From Locusta migratoria (lineage: Eukaryota > Arthropoda > Insecta > Orthoptera > Acrididae): a DNA stretch of 64,000 nucleotides. The position numbers and the translations under genes were made by a program. Numbering within the stretch: position 1 is the first letter of the stretch; each line of letters opens with the position of its first letter. Positions 29,480 to 39,987 of this stretch are shown here, in pieces. The stretch is taken from the NCBI GenBank assembly GCA_026315105.1, contig CM048747.1:279097491-279161490 (forward strand). The letters are read 5' to 3'. The notes below the pieces were generated by a model. That model was not told the DNA's origin. It worked only from the letters and a program-made list of their open reading frames with translations, and did not search any database.

Positions 29480-31550
29480 CTTGTTGTTGTTGTGGTCTTC
29501 AGTCCGGAGACTGGTTTGATGCAGCACTCCACAATACCCTAGCCTGAACAAGCCTCTTCAACTCCACATAAGAACGGCAACCTACATCTGCCTGAATCTG
29601 CTTACTGTATCGATCTCTTGGTCTTCCTCTGTGGTTTTTACCCCACACACTTCCCTCCAACGCTAAATTCACAATTCCTTGATGTCTGAGAATGTGTCCT
29701 ACAGATCTATCCCTTCTTTTAGTCAAGGTATGCCAGAAATTCCTTTTCTCCCCAATTCTGTTCAGTACCACCTCATTATTTACGCGATCCACCCACCTAA
29801 TCTTCAGCATTCTTCTGTAGCACCATATTTCAAAAGCCTCTATCCTCTTCCTGTCCGCACTGTTTATCGTCCATGTCTCACTCCCATACAAGGCAACACT
29901 CCATACAAATGCCTTCAGAAAGGACTTCCTTAGGCGTAAAACAATATTCGATGTTAACACATTTCTCTTTTTCAAGAACGCTTTTCTACCCATTGCCATT
30001 CTGCATTTTATATTCTCTGTACTGCGACCATCATTTGTTATTTTACTGCCCAAGTAACAAAACTCATTTACCTCCTTTATTGCTTCGTTTCCGAATCTAA
30101 TTCCTTCAGCATCACCTGATTTTCTCACACTGCACTCCATTACCCTAGTTTTGCTCTTGTTAATGTTCATCTTATATGCACCTTTCAGCACACTGTCCAT
30201 TCCGTTCAATTGCTCTTCCAGGTCCTTTGCTGTATCTGACAGAATTACTATGTCGTCGGCAAAACGCAATGTTTTTAATTCTTCACCCTGAACGTTAATT
30301 CCTTCTCCAAATTTCTCCTTGCTTTCTTTTATAGCTTGCTCAATGTACAAATTGAATAACATTGGAGAAAGGCTACAACCCTGTCTTACTCCCTTTTCAA
30401 CCACTGCATCCCTTTCATGCCCTTCAATTATGACAACCGCTGTCTGGTTTTTGTACAAGTTGTAAATAACCTTACGCTCCCTATATTTCACTCCTGCTTG
30501 CTTCAGAACTTGAAAGAGTTTATTCCAATCAACATTGTCAAAAGCCTTCTCCAAATCTACAAAGCTAGAAATGTAGGTTTGCCTTTTCTTAATCTATCTT
30601 CTAGGATAAGCCAAACTGATCTTCCCCGAGGTCGGCTTCTACCAGCTTTTCCATCCTTTTGTAAATAATTCGTGTTAATATTTTGCTTCCATGACTTATT
30701 AAACTGATGGTTCTGTATTTTTCACACCTGTCTGTGCCTGCTTTCTTTGGAATTGGGATTATAATATTTTTCTTAAAGTCTGAGGATACTTCGCCTGTCT
30801 CATACATCTTACACACCAGATGAAACAGTTTTGTCATGGCTGGTTCTCCCAGCGACTACAGTAGCTCTGAGGGAATATCATCTACGCCAGGGACCTTGCT
30901 TCGACTTAGGTCTTTCAGGGCTCTGTCAAATTCATCTGTCAGTATAGTATGTCCTATTTGATCCTCATCTAATTCTTCTCCCCTTCCTATAATATTGCCT
31001 CTAAGTTCATTTCCTTCGTACAGCTTCTCTAGATACTCTTTCCACCATTCAGCTTTCCCTTTTTGCTGAGAACTGGTTTTCCATCTGTGTTCTTGATATT
31101 CATAGAGCTGTTTTTCTTGTCTCCAAATATCTCTTTTATTTTCCTGTAGGCTGTATCTATTTTTCCCTTATTTATACATTCTTCTACATCCTTGCATTTG
31201 ACTTCTAGCCACTCCTGCTTAGCCATTTTGCATTTCTTGTCAATCTCATTTCTTAGTCGTCTGTACTGCATTTTGCCTGTTTCATTTACAGCATTTTTAT
31301 ATTTTCTCCTTTCATCTATTAAATTTAGTATCTCCTGTGATATCCAAGAATTTTTTGTAGGTCTTGCCTTCCTGCCTATTTTGTCCCCTGCTGCCTTCAC
31401 TATTTAATTTCTCAATGTTACCCATTTCTCCTCTACTGTTTTATTTTCCCCCGTTTCTGTCAATTGTTGCCTAAAGTTCCCTCTGAAATTCTCAAGAACT
31501 TGATGTTCCTTCAGTTTATCCAGGTCCCATCTCTGGCGAGATTTCTGCTT
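29480..31550 (-). mobile_element. RTE-type LINE, reverse transcriptase with 351-codon open frame
   Basis: This is the best preserved LINE in the window. From about 31550 the minus strand runs through the endonuclease/RT linker (31400-31029: ...SWISQEILNLIDERRKYKNAV...), a stop-broken VPGVDDIPSELL, KNIIIPIPKKAGTDRCEKYRTISL, and DQFG. A deletion follows, then an intact 351-codon frame (30554-29499). That frame has KAFDNVDW (first catalytic Asp), VRQGCSLSPMLFNLYIEQ, LRFADDIVIL (FADD catalytic pair intact), a thumb (INKSKTRVMEC), YLGSKITNDG, and the C-terminal YGSETWT...RRMLKIRWVDR...GHILRH region typical of RTE-clade proteins. The 3' end is accacaacaacaacaa, an RTE-like short tandem tail. The 5' half of the ORF is lost and frames are interrupted near 30590 and 30860, so it is not autonomous. 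Confidence 0.92.
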
Positions 31551-32277
31551 TTCTCCACAATCTCCCTAACTTGGTAGTCATTGAGACATTTGTGCCCTCT
31601 ACTTGACATGTATCCCTGTGGCGTCTGCACTGGGTTGTTCAAGTGACAGCTGTTTGACTGATAAAGAGTCGCGCGCAGTCACGATTACATGGCATTTTTA
31701 AAGATATTTCATTTCTCATGGGTGACAGTCTTCGTGGCTACCAAGAGAAGACGTTTGATTAAACAGTTCATCCTTCATATAATCCGCTGTAGATTGTTGG
31801 ATCTAGTATGCCGCATATCTTCGGCTGATAGTCTCCAGCCTTCAATGACGACGATCGCATTTTCCTTTTATCAGGAAGAACCAATGTGCCTTTGTCACCG
31901 CTAAAGCCTTTGATAGCTTTGTCTCAGGGAGGTAATGAAAAAGTTAAATCGGTTTGATAAGACTGTTATATGAAGTTAAGATTTAGTTATAAAGCTTTAT
32001 TGAGAACGCTGTGTCTTCGTAATTTTTTAAAGTTGCGTTCCAACTAAACAACACGACGCTCAGAGTTTGCAATATATTTCTTAACTCCTCAGGGAAAATT
32101 TATGTCTTCGCTCACTCTTTTGGTATACGCTACGTGCGCAAGTACGACCCGTTGTTAACAGGGAAGTAGTTTGCCAGCCTTCTTGGCAGTCCCTTACTTA
32201 CCTTCCGTTTCTTTTTCACCTTCGTCGAACATGTACAGGGTTGGCGATTTCATGAAATCAACATCAGAAATATGAAG

Positions 32278-32316
<39 letters not shown>

Positions 32317-32421
32317 AAAAAAAAAACGCTTATTTTAGTTCAGAAAAGAGTATCTTATGCAGGAACAAACATTGCCAGTAACTTTCCAGCAGTCGTAAAA
32401 AGTGTAACCACTAATAAAACC
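31551..32421. other. no gene recognised; poly-A tract
   Basis: A ~28-A tract at about 32288-32316 followed by a second A run. Otherwise no supported feature. Confidence 0.45.
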
Positions 32422-32624
32422 GCCGGCCGCGGTGGCCGAGGAGACTGAGGCGCTCCAGTCACGGTCTGCACGGCCACTACGGTCGGGGGGTCGAATCCCC
32501 CCTCGGGCATGGATATTTGTGCCGTCCTTAGTGTAAGGTAGTTGATAAGTAGTTTGTAAGTTTAGGGACTGATGACCCCGTAGTTAAGTCCCATAAGCTA
32601 TACAAACATTGGAACATTTTTTTT
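32422..32624 (+). mobile_element. SINE family A, full length
   Basis: Head gccggccgcggtggccgagg, gcgctccagtcacgg, B box gggtcgaatcc, gggcatggatatttgtgcc, common body, and a caaacattggaaca tail with a T-run. A clear target duplication was not identified. Confidence 0.9.
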
Positions 32625-32771
32625 GAAAAAGTAACGCATGTGAAACTTTAACGATATTTTTGAAACGCATCGCTAGAGTGTCCCCGGATGTGGCAAAATA
32701 GGTCTCACTCCTGCATTTTACATAACAGTCGGAAATTCAAACGACCCAGGAACCAGGACACGCGACAGGGT

Positions 32772-33093
32772 GGTAACTGTATCGTAAGACTATGTATTCA
32801 TTGGAACGACTATGTTTACTATCTCGTACTCTAATGTAGCTTGGTCAACAATTGAAACTTCCTGTAAGATTAAAATTTTGTGCCGGAACCGGGATTTGAA
32901 CCAGGGATCTTTACCTTTCGCGGACAAGCGCCCTACTGACTGAGCTATCCCGGCATGCTTCACAGTCCGTCCTCACAGCTTTAATTCTGCCAGTACCTCG
33001 TCTCCTACTTTCCAAACTTCACAGTTCTCCTGCGAACCACGCAGGACTAGCAACAAGGACTAGCCACAGCCAAAGGGATGTTTCCAGAATGAT
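32772..33093 (-). mobile_element. duplicated block with a partial tRNA-derived unit
   Basis: Bases 32772-32855 duplicate 28264-28346 (ggtaactgtatcgtaagac, gtttact-tctcgtact, aatgtagcttggtcaaca). They lead into one minus-strand tRNA-like unit (A-box complement gagctatcccgg, B-box complement ccgggatttgaacc) ending at ccagaatga near 33093. The inverted half seen at 28.7-28.97 kb is missing. Either the block was duplicated with loss of one arm, or the unit is an incomplete insertion. Confidence 0.75.
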
Positions 33094-33224
33094 AGCGAAC
33101 AGCTCTCACCGCCATCAACTGTTACACCCGGCATTGTAAACGAGCGAACGTCACTTAGCAACTAGGTAAGTTATTTCAAAATGGTTTTTCTACTGACGTA
33201 AGAACAGTTGCACATACATTCGTA

Positions 33225-34017
33225 CAAGGGTTGGAACTTAAATAGTGTCGACTATTTATTCACAACCGATAAAAAAAGCGTTACATGTTTGCACCCGTTT
33301 ACTGTCCTTCAAATTACACACCAGCGTTGTGTAGAATCCGTTGTCAAAAAAAAATGTTCAAATGTTTGTTAAGCTTATGGGACTTAACTACGGGGTCATC
33401 AGTCCCTAAACTTACAAACTACTTATGAACTACTTACGAACTAGGACGGCACAAATATCCATGCCCGAGGGGGGATTCGAACCCCCGACCGTAGTGGCCG
33501 TGCTGACCGTGACTGGAGCGCCTCAGTCACCTCGGCCACCGCGGCCGGCGAATCCGTTGTCAGCAATGTGGAAGGCGTAGTACACCTTTAGCAGAGCCTG
33601 TTATGTTGATGGTGCGAATGTAGTGGTCTACTGCCTACCGAATCTGTGGAACAGTTCTGAAGCGAATGCCACGAAGTGGTTCCTTCATCTTGGGAATCAA
33701 ATCAAAGTCACAAGGACTTTAAGTACGGGGAGTATGGTGTACGGTACAGAACTTCCCAGTACCAATGACCGCTGTTTGCGCCCACACAGTTTCGTGCAAT
33801 ATGATGTTCTGTAAAGCAATGCCGATTCCCCGCACGCCTCTTGAAGACCTTGATGACACTGTCGTACTGTACGATCTCTGGCACATTAAATCTTGATCCA
33901 GTTAGTGACACTGTTACGTCAGACCGCTCGCTGACAAGTGACTGTTTTCCTCTATTGTGGCATGCCGGTGACGTGAGTGGGGCGAGTCCACTTTCTCGGA
34001 GGTAAGATAGGTATGAA
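33225..34017 (-). mobile_element. mariner-like transposon (same family as 7.1 kb), split by a SINE and end-truncated
   Basis: The terminus CAAGGGTTGGAACTTAAATA starts at 33225 beside TA (33223-33224). On the minus strand, decayed coding matches the 7.1-kb copy: a HIARNCVGANSGHWYWEVLYRTPYSPYL block at about 33800-33720 corresponds to NARAHT...WEVLYHPPYSPDL. Farther left is the C-terminal ...ITGSAKGVLRL region. Outside the coding part, the shared ctcacgtcaccggcatgcc and ttacctccgag blocks are visible at about 33960-34010. The other terminus is lost after 34017. Confidence 0.8.
33347..33549 (-). mobile_element. SINE family A inserted in the mariner, 13-bp target duplication
   Basis: A complete family-A copy. 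GAATCCGTTGTCA is exact at 33334-33346 and 33550-33562. The uninterrupted mariner sequence (ggattctacacaacgctgg) is visible at 7650-7668, confirming the pre-insertion state. Confidence 0.93.
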
Positions 34018-34140
34018 CTAATAAAATCAGAGTAAAGCGAGCCTACGAAATTTACTGATGGTCATCTCCTTCTACATCATTGATGAATTTCTTTGCGCAC
34101 TCCAGCTGATATGTATATGTTGCTTATAATACATAGCTAT

Positions 34141-34440
34141 ACTATTAAATAAAGGTAAAGCAGTCAACAATCCGAAGATTGGTTTGAACACCACAGTGCT
34201 TTAATAGGCATGGTCCTGTTTGGAGGTGGTATCCCGTTGCCTTCCTCCGACCTTCGAACTGACTTACCCAGACAGTTATAGGGGGACCTACAGTTTAACG
34301 TATTTTTCACAGGAGGAATACTGCCAGAGGTGAAAGAAATGTAAAGTGACAGATGAAAATCCTAGGACCTGGCGTGGATCGAACCCGCGACCTTCGGATT
34401 TATATTCTAGCACTCTACCACTGTGCAACCGAGGCGCACA
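34141..34440 (-). mobile_element. tRNA-derived SINE (family E)
   Basis: The minus strand starts gtgcgcctcggttgcacagtggtagag, an A-box-type D arm, and reaches ggtcgcgggttcgatcc (B box). A ~210-bp body unlike families A-C follows (gtaggtccccctataactg, ggtaagtcagttcgaagg, gcaacgggataccacc), ending near tgttgactgctttacc. The tRNA-like part fits a tRNA outline, but the body and the lack of a clean 3' end argue for a SINE. Confidence 0.7.
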
Positions 34441-34800
34441 TACCAATATTATAAATGCGGAAGAAGTCCTATCTTTTATGCTTTTGCGACTAAACCGCTC
34501 AACGGATTTTTATCAAATGTTCAAATGTCTTTAAATCTATCGGACCAAACTGCGTGGTCATCAGTCCGTAGCTTACAAACTATTTAAACCTAGGTAAACT
34601 AACCTACGGACAAACACACACACCTATGCCCCAGGGAGGACTCGAACCTCGACGGCGAGCAACCGCGCGCCCCGCAGCGAGGTGCTTTAGACCGCTCGGC
34701 TACTCCACCGCGGCACCGATTTTTATGAAATTGGGTATGTAGATAGCCTGAATAAAAGAAAAAGAACATAGGCTCCTTCAGAAAGTGTGTAATTTAAAGT
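34441..34800 (+). mobile_element. Helitron-like 5' region (tentative), interrupted by SINE B
   Basis: The text accaatattataaatgcgg, then gactaaaccgctcaacgg, (SINE), tgaaattgggtatgtagat, aaagaacataggct resembles the repeated 5' region of many insect non-autonomous Helitrons as I know them. No 3' hairpin was identified here, so it is tentative. Confidence 0.35.
34514..34717 (-). mobile_element. SINE family B, full length with 9-bp target duplication
   Basis: Minus-strand head gccgcggtggagtagccgag, ctaaagcacctcgctgcgg, gtcgaggttcgagtcc, gggcataggtgtgtgtgt, then ggttagtttacctaggtt and the common end. GATTTTTAT flanks it at 34505-34513 and 34718-34726. Confidence 0.9.
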
Positions 34801-35690
34801 GTTTGTTGATTTTAAGCATATAACACGAAATATGGAACAGCTGAGCGTCAACATTTCTATTATTCTCTCATTCTTTGACGTCTGAAATCTATCACATTTA
34901 TTGAAATACTTTTCAATGTTGACATGTTGTACATAATACGATTCAACATAACGAATAGAGTGCTTACAGAAGACGTCAACGTCTTCAAACCGTCGAACCG
35001 ATTTCGATGCCATTTGAATCCTGCACACGTTTTATAACATATAGCTTCTTTAGTCAGCGGTTTAGTCACGATGTAACAAACAGAGCCTCTTTTTGTACTT
35101 AATAATATCTCTATTTTCATCTCAATAAAGAAGGGCAGTACGTACCGTCATTCTAAGTACGGTTTGTATTTAAAACGAAAGATTGGAAACTTTTCTTTCT
35201 CATGATAATCCTGGTCATAACTTAAGAACAAAGTTGCGATATTTTTGCACTTTCGAGAGTTCTTTGACACGTATGCAAAGACCAAGGATGTCAACGCGAG
35301 TGAAGCCGTAGGTAAAAGCTAGAATCAAGTAATCCACATATTAGTACAGTCTGATTTCTGACAGTGTAATGATAATAATATTTGTTGTAAACTGATTTTT
35401 CTGTTTGCTAATTACAACAGCTTAATAATTTTTCATATGCACCTCATTGTATTCAACAGTTATATTTCTAGTAACAATATTTTAATTACCTCTTAAACAA
35501 AAGTCTTTTTTTTCCTTCGCCTCTGTCCTCCATGTGAAGGGTAATCTGAATTTATCGTGGTTAATTTAAGGGGTGGTCGGATACCCTTACTGCTGAAATC
35601 TGTGTATCTCAATTGTCTGCGTATTGTGTTCCGTATATGAATGTATGCGAACGTTTTTACAAATGTTTGCGAATCGTGTAACTGAGGCGG
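34801..35690. other. no gene recognised
   Basis: Minus-strand frames 34723-35120 (101 and 86 codons) overlap the repeat-like sequence and have no domain I recognise. Confidence 0.4.
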
Positions 35691-35691
35691 T

Positions 35692-35835
35692 TCTTGGTTA
35701 CCAACCCTATAATCACCAAGTGAGATGTGGGAAACCGCCTAAAAGTGACACCCAGGCTGGCCGGCACACCGACCCACGTCGTTAGTTAACTGGGCGGATC
35801 CTAACCTGGACCGGAAACACCTGCGCACATTCCAT
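35692..35835 (-). mobile_element. probable SINE fragment (family F)
   Basis: Contains ggtggtcgg-like/gggaaaccgcctaaaag, caggctggccggcacacc, gggcggatcctaacctgg, blocks I associate with a widespread insect tRNA-type SINE. The B-box-like ggtccaggttaggatcc lies on the minus strand. Assignment is from pattern memory; there is no second copy in the window. Confidence 0.4.
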
Positions 35836-35887
35836 TGCTAATGAACACTGGAATATACATGAAGCGTAACGGCACGTAGCCACAGCT

Positions 35888-35998
35888 GCCAAAGGCCATA
35901 CCGACTTGGACGCACTGGTGGTCGTCACATCACCGAAGTTACGCTTCGTCGCGGGTGCAGAGTACTTGGGTGGGTGACGGCCCGGTTAGTTCGCGTGC
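35888..35998 (+). pseudogene. 5S rRNA-like sequence (pseudogene or 5S-derived SINE head)
   Basis: It follows 5S rRNA in order over about 110 bp: aaaggccatacc, a diverged stem, tcaccgaagttacgc (5S box A region: tcaccgaagttaagc), gtcgcgggtgc (gtcgggcgcgg), gagtacttgggtgggtgac (box C: agtacttggatgggtgac), and gcgtgctgttg at the end. The 5' start and several stem bases are changed, so it is not an intact gene. Internal Pol III control elements are largely preserved. What follows (tttgtttttgcgcc...) is not a typical T4 terminator. Confidence 0.7.
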
Positions 35999-36103
35999 TG
36001 TTGACACTTTTCCGTTTGTTTTTGCGCCGGAGAGGACAAGTGGTGGCGTTGTCCTTGATCACTAGTTTTTGCGCTGATGGCCTGGAATCAGCGGCGTATC
36101 CAG

Positions 36104-36190
36104 AGGAGGGGGGGGGGGCTGTCGGGCTGCAGCCCCCCCCCCCAGACCCTCTGCGAAACCCCCTCACACCATGCTGCAACCCCCCCTCCC
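36104..36190. repeat. poly-G / poly-C hairpin repeat
   Basis: A run of ~12 G (36107-36118) is followed within 15 bp by ~12 C (36130-36141), and then by two more ctgcaaccccc-like blocks (to about 36190). The runs form a GC-only stem around ctgtcgggctgcag. The plus-strand frames rich in P and G are by-products. Confidence 0.7.
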
Positions 36191-36198
36191 AGACCGTG

Positions 36199-36562
36199 CT
36201 TAAGGGCCCTACACACGATATTGGACCAATTCGTTGGTCACCCGATAAATTGGGCGGTTTTAGGCGCTACCCGACCAACATTCCATGTCGGCCCGTTGGC
36301 TGTGCCTGACCACCCGATCTCCGATTTCCCCACCACTTCACCCGACAAATTGTACCGTATGTAGCGCATCCCGACCAACTTCCATGCCTGAGGTCGTCTG
36401 CACAGCGAACACGCGAAAACAAAAACAGTTCGACAAACAGACACCAGAAGAAGGTGGCGCTGCGTGCAGTTGGTCGGAACGTGTGTAGGGTTCTACCAAT
36501 TGGTTGGTACGTTGGACATCTTGTTGGTCGTACGATAAATCGGAGCGTGTGTAGGGGCTTTT
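36199..36562. mobile_element. non-autonomous DNA transposon with terminal inverted repeats
   Basis: The left end gggccctacacacgatattgg and right end cgtgtgtaggggctttt are complementary over the cctacacacg core with flanking agreement (about 15 of 18). The interior is enriched in gaccaac/gttggtc motifs in both orientations, as in MITEs. There is also a second, internal copy of the end (gtgtgtagggttctacc at 36480). No transposase. A target duplication could not be defined. Confidence 0.6.
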
Positions 36563-36735
36563 GGAGTGAGAGGGGAAAGAAAAATCCTCCCAATAAGAGT
36601 AAAAGTGCAATACTGAGCACTTTCTTTTCTTTTTTTTAGATATTACGAATCATGTCAGCTCGGATTGACCTCAGCTCCCAGCAGACCACGATCCTGGATC
36701 GCCACTGCCTGGAATACGACCTTTGACAATAATGT

Positions 36736-37310
36736 TCAGTGAATAGTCCTGTAAATGAACTTATAATTACAGTTACCTTGCTGTCGATATAAATCACCTC
36801 TCATAACTATACACCGCTGAGCTCTACAGTACATGCCATGGAAACTTTGCACGAAGTCTTCCTTGGGAACGGTATTCGAAAGCCTTGTCACGTTTCGTCG
36901 AATGTCAGGAATATCGTCAAATATCTTTCTTTTCAAAGCGAGTTCGAGTTGAGGGAGTAGGAAGAAGTCTGGAGGATTGAGATCCGGCGAGTATGGTGGA
37001 TGTTCAAGTTGCAAGACACCCTTTTTTCGCAGGAACTGTTTGACGATATGTGTGGGTGAGCGTTGTCAACTTGTCGTGCATCTTGATCATCCACCGTACT
37101 CGCCGGAACTCAATCCATCAGCCTTCTTCCTATTCCCTCGACTCAGACTCGCTTTGAAAGGAGAGAGATTTGACGACATTCCTGACGTCCAACGAAACGT
37201 GACGAGGCTTTTGAACACCAACCCAAAGGAGGACTTCCTACAGAACTCAGCCGTGTATGGTTACGGGAGGTGACTATTTCGAAGGGCAGTAAGATAACTG
37301 TAGTTCATAG
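36736..37310. mobile_element. two mariner 3' ends fused head-to-head
   Basis: The minus strand (37014-36736) encodes LEHPPYSPDLNPPDFFLLPQL, KRKIFDDIPDIRRNVTRL and PKEDF. The plus strand (37077-37273) encodes LDHPPYSPELNPSAFFLFPRL, KGERFDDIPDVQRNVTRL and PKEDFLQ. Both are the C-terminal third of one mariner transposase family, starting at the same residue, in opposite orientation with about 65 bp between. The second copy has lost the third catalytic Asp (PSAF for PPDF). The DNA therefore forms an imperfect inverted repeat with arms of about 230-250 bp. No terminal TA was located. Confidence 0.8.
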
Positions 37311-37519
37311 TTCATCAACGTTAATGTTACAGGAGTATTCGCCGGTCTTTAATGTCGGAGGCTGCATATTCTAAACTTCTCCGAAATGTCTCATGAAGCG
37401 CCGGCATGCACCACTGTTGATGGTGATTCGTCCGTCGGATGAGGACGTTAAGATCGGCGGCCCTCTCAGAACTATTCGACAATTAAAGAGGAGAAGCTAT
37501 GTGGTAATATCAGGTTTCA

Positions 37520-38625
37520 ATCTTCTACATCTACATGGGATACTCTGCAAATCACATTTAAATGCCTGGCAGAGGGTTCATCGAACCACCATTATACTAT
37601 ATATATCCCATTCCATTCTAGAATAGCGCGCGGGAAGAAAGAACGCCTGAATCTCTCCGTTCGAGCTCTGATTTCTCGTATTTTATTCTGATGATCATTT
37701 ATACCTTTGTAAGTGGGAGTCAACAATATATTTTCGCATTCGGAGGAGAATGTTGGCGATTGGAGTTTCGTAAGTAGCCCACGCCGAAGCGATAAGCGTC
37801 GTTGTTGTAATGATTCCCATCCCAGATCCTGTATCATTTCCGTAACGCTGTCTCCCCTGTATCGTGACAATCTTTCGATATCCTCCGTCAAACTCACCTG
37901 ATAAGGATCCCACACTGTGCAGCAATACTCCAAAAATGGACGGACAAGCGTAGTGTATGCAGTTTCTTTTGTAGTTCTGTTGCATCTTTTAAGGGTTCCG
38001 CCAATAAAACGCAATCTCTGGTTCGCCTTTCCCACGACATTATCTACGTGTTCTTTCCAGTTTAAGTCTGAAGTAATACTAATTCCTAGGTATTTTGTGG
38101 AGTTTGCGGCCTTCACTTTTGATTGATTTATCCTGTAAACAAAGTTTAACGGATTTTTTTTTCGTACTCATGTGGACGACTTCACACTCTCATTATTTAG
38201 TATCAATTGCCAATTTCTACACCATACTTATGTCTTATTCAGATCTTTCTGCAGATGGTTTTGATCATCAGATGATTTTACTAGACTGTAAATGACGGCG
38301 TCATCTGCAAACAACCTAAGAGAGCTACTTATATTTTCCCCTAAATCGTTTATGTAAATAAGGAACAGCGGAGGACCAATAACACTACCCCGTGGAACGC
38401 CCGATATCAATCACCTCTGATTTAGTCGATGCCTTACCATCCATTACTACGAACTGTGTCCTCTCTGAGAGGAAATCCCCTATCCAATCGCAAATTTGGG
38501 GCGATATACCACAACCACGCAATTTGATTAAAAGCCGTTTGTGAGGGACGGTGTCAAAAGCCTTCTGGAAATCAATAAATAGGGAATCGATTTGCGAATT
38601 ATTATACAACACAAACATGACATTG
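37520..38625 (-). mobile_element. CR1/Jockey-type LINE, reverse transcriptase to 3' end
   Basis: Minus-strand blocks from 38618 are DSLFIDFQKAFDTVPHKRLL, a CDWIGDFLSERTQF helix, SGVPRGSVIGPPLFLIYINDL, and LRLFADDAVIY (FADD pair intact). After a break come STKYLGISITSDLNW, the VVGKANQRLRFIGGTLKRC helix, LVRPFLEYCCTVWDPY, DLGWESLQQRR, KIREIRARTERF and a short C-terminus. The tail at 37522-37545 is gtagatgtaga-like. Several frameshifts (near 38400, 38230, 37860) inactivate it. The family is the same as the 4.6, 8.4, 9.97 and 15.0 kb fragments. Confidence 0.9.
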
Positions 38626-38779
38626 CACTACAAACACACACATATACATACATTACCAACATCTACCTACACTTGGCAGGTACAATGCCCGGAGCAACTC
38701 TCATATTCCATTAAGGAAATGTGCTGATGAGGAAGATAGAGAAACTCTTTCCAAATAGGCAGTTAAACCTGCCCTTCGG

Positions 38780-38958
38780 GATGTTCAAATATTTGTAAAC
38801 CTGCTATGACCATCAGTACGTAGACTTACAAATTACTTTAACTTACACTAAGGACAATAAACACAACCATGCCCGAGGGAGGACTCGAAACTCCGGCGGG
38901 AACGGCCGCCCACTCCGTAGCATGATGCCTTAGACCACACAGCCATTCCTCGTGGCTG
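38780..38958 (-). mobile_element. SINE family B, degenerate
   Basis: The minus strand has gccacgaggaatggctgtg (A-box region), ctaaggcatcatgc, B box gtttcgagtcc, gggcatggttgtgtttat and the common body in diverged form, ending aaatatttgaacatcc. It is older than other copies; no target duplication was seen. Confidence 0.78.
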
Positions 38959-39341
38959 CCACTGGGGAACACCCAGTTATTCATGGCATATAGTTACTAA
39001 TAAATACAAACTTACTTTAACGTGTTTCATCATAAGGCTGTTACAGAAACATCTTTGACACGAACTGATAACACTCCTTATAAATGTTTCACTTACACGA
39101 GATATTCAAGACACTACCTTCATTCTCTTCATGTTTGCAATGATTTCTAGACCAGCTTAATGCCATTCAAAGCTTAAGATAGTCTTCCTCCTCCCATTCA
39201 TTTAATTAACATTAAGAAGAATTCAATAATCCCTCGTCACTAGTCCGAATGAGAATATATAGAAGTTGATTTCCCATAGCTTTCCTCTAACTTCTTTATG
39301 AAGAGTCTAGTTTGATTACTGAAGAGTGTGTTTATAATATA
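38959..39341. other. no gene recognised
   Basis: AT-rich flank of the hAT-like composite. The 66-codon minus frame at 39240-39440 runs through its terminus and is not coding. Confidence 0.45.
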
Positions 39342-39448
39342 GTCTAGACAAGGCCGTCTTAAGCCATGCAGGTGTCCCTGGGCATTCAGTGTTTTGGGGC
39401 CCTTAAAAACACTAAATGAATGCATCAGAAAGGTGCACATTTATTTAG

Positions 39449-39987
39449 TGACTCCCATACAAGGCAACACTCCACACAAATGCCTTCAGGAAGGACTTCA
39501 TTACGCTTAAATTAATATTCGATGTTAACAAATATCTCTTTTTCAAAAACGCTTTTCTTCCCATTGCCATTCTGCATTTTATATCCTCTGTACTGCGACA
39601 TCATATGTTATTTTACTGCCCAAGTAACAAAACACATTTACCACCTATATTGATTCGTTACCTAATTTAACTCCTTCACCATCGCCTGATTTTCTAAGAC
39701 TGCAAACCATTACCCTTGTTTTGCTCTTGTTAATGTTCATCTTATGTTCTCCTTTCAACACACAGTCCATCCCGTTCAACTGCTCTTACAGGTCGTTTGC
39801 TGTCTCTGACAGAATTACTATGTCGACGACAAAAGGCAAGGTTTTTATTCCTTCGCCCTCCACTTCAAATTCCTTCTCCAAATTTCTCCTTGCTTTCCCT
39901 TATAGCTTGTTCAATGTACAAAATGAATAACATTGGAGAAAGGCTACAACCATGTCTTACTCCCTACCCAACCCCTGCATCCTGTAG
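39449..39987 (-). mobile_element. RTE-type LINE fragment
   Basis: Collinear with 29876-30400 of the large RTE copy (actcccatacaaggcaacac, aaatgccttcaggaagg, tgctgtctctgacagaatt...). It spans the thumb, the region of FADD (the minus strand is broken here, cgtcgacga for cgtcggca) and the motif before it. The coding frame is interrupted several times. Confidence 0.8.

Noticed and set aside
35974..36639. Proline/glycine- and arginine-rich frames of 60-117 codons
   Set aside because: They follow the poly-G/poly-C tract and an inverted-repeat element. Several overlap in all phases, as expected from GC-rich non-coding sequence.
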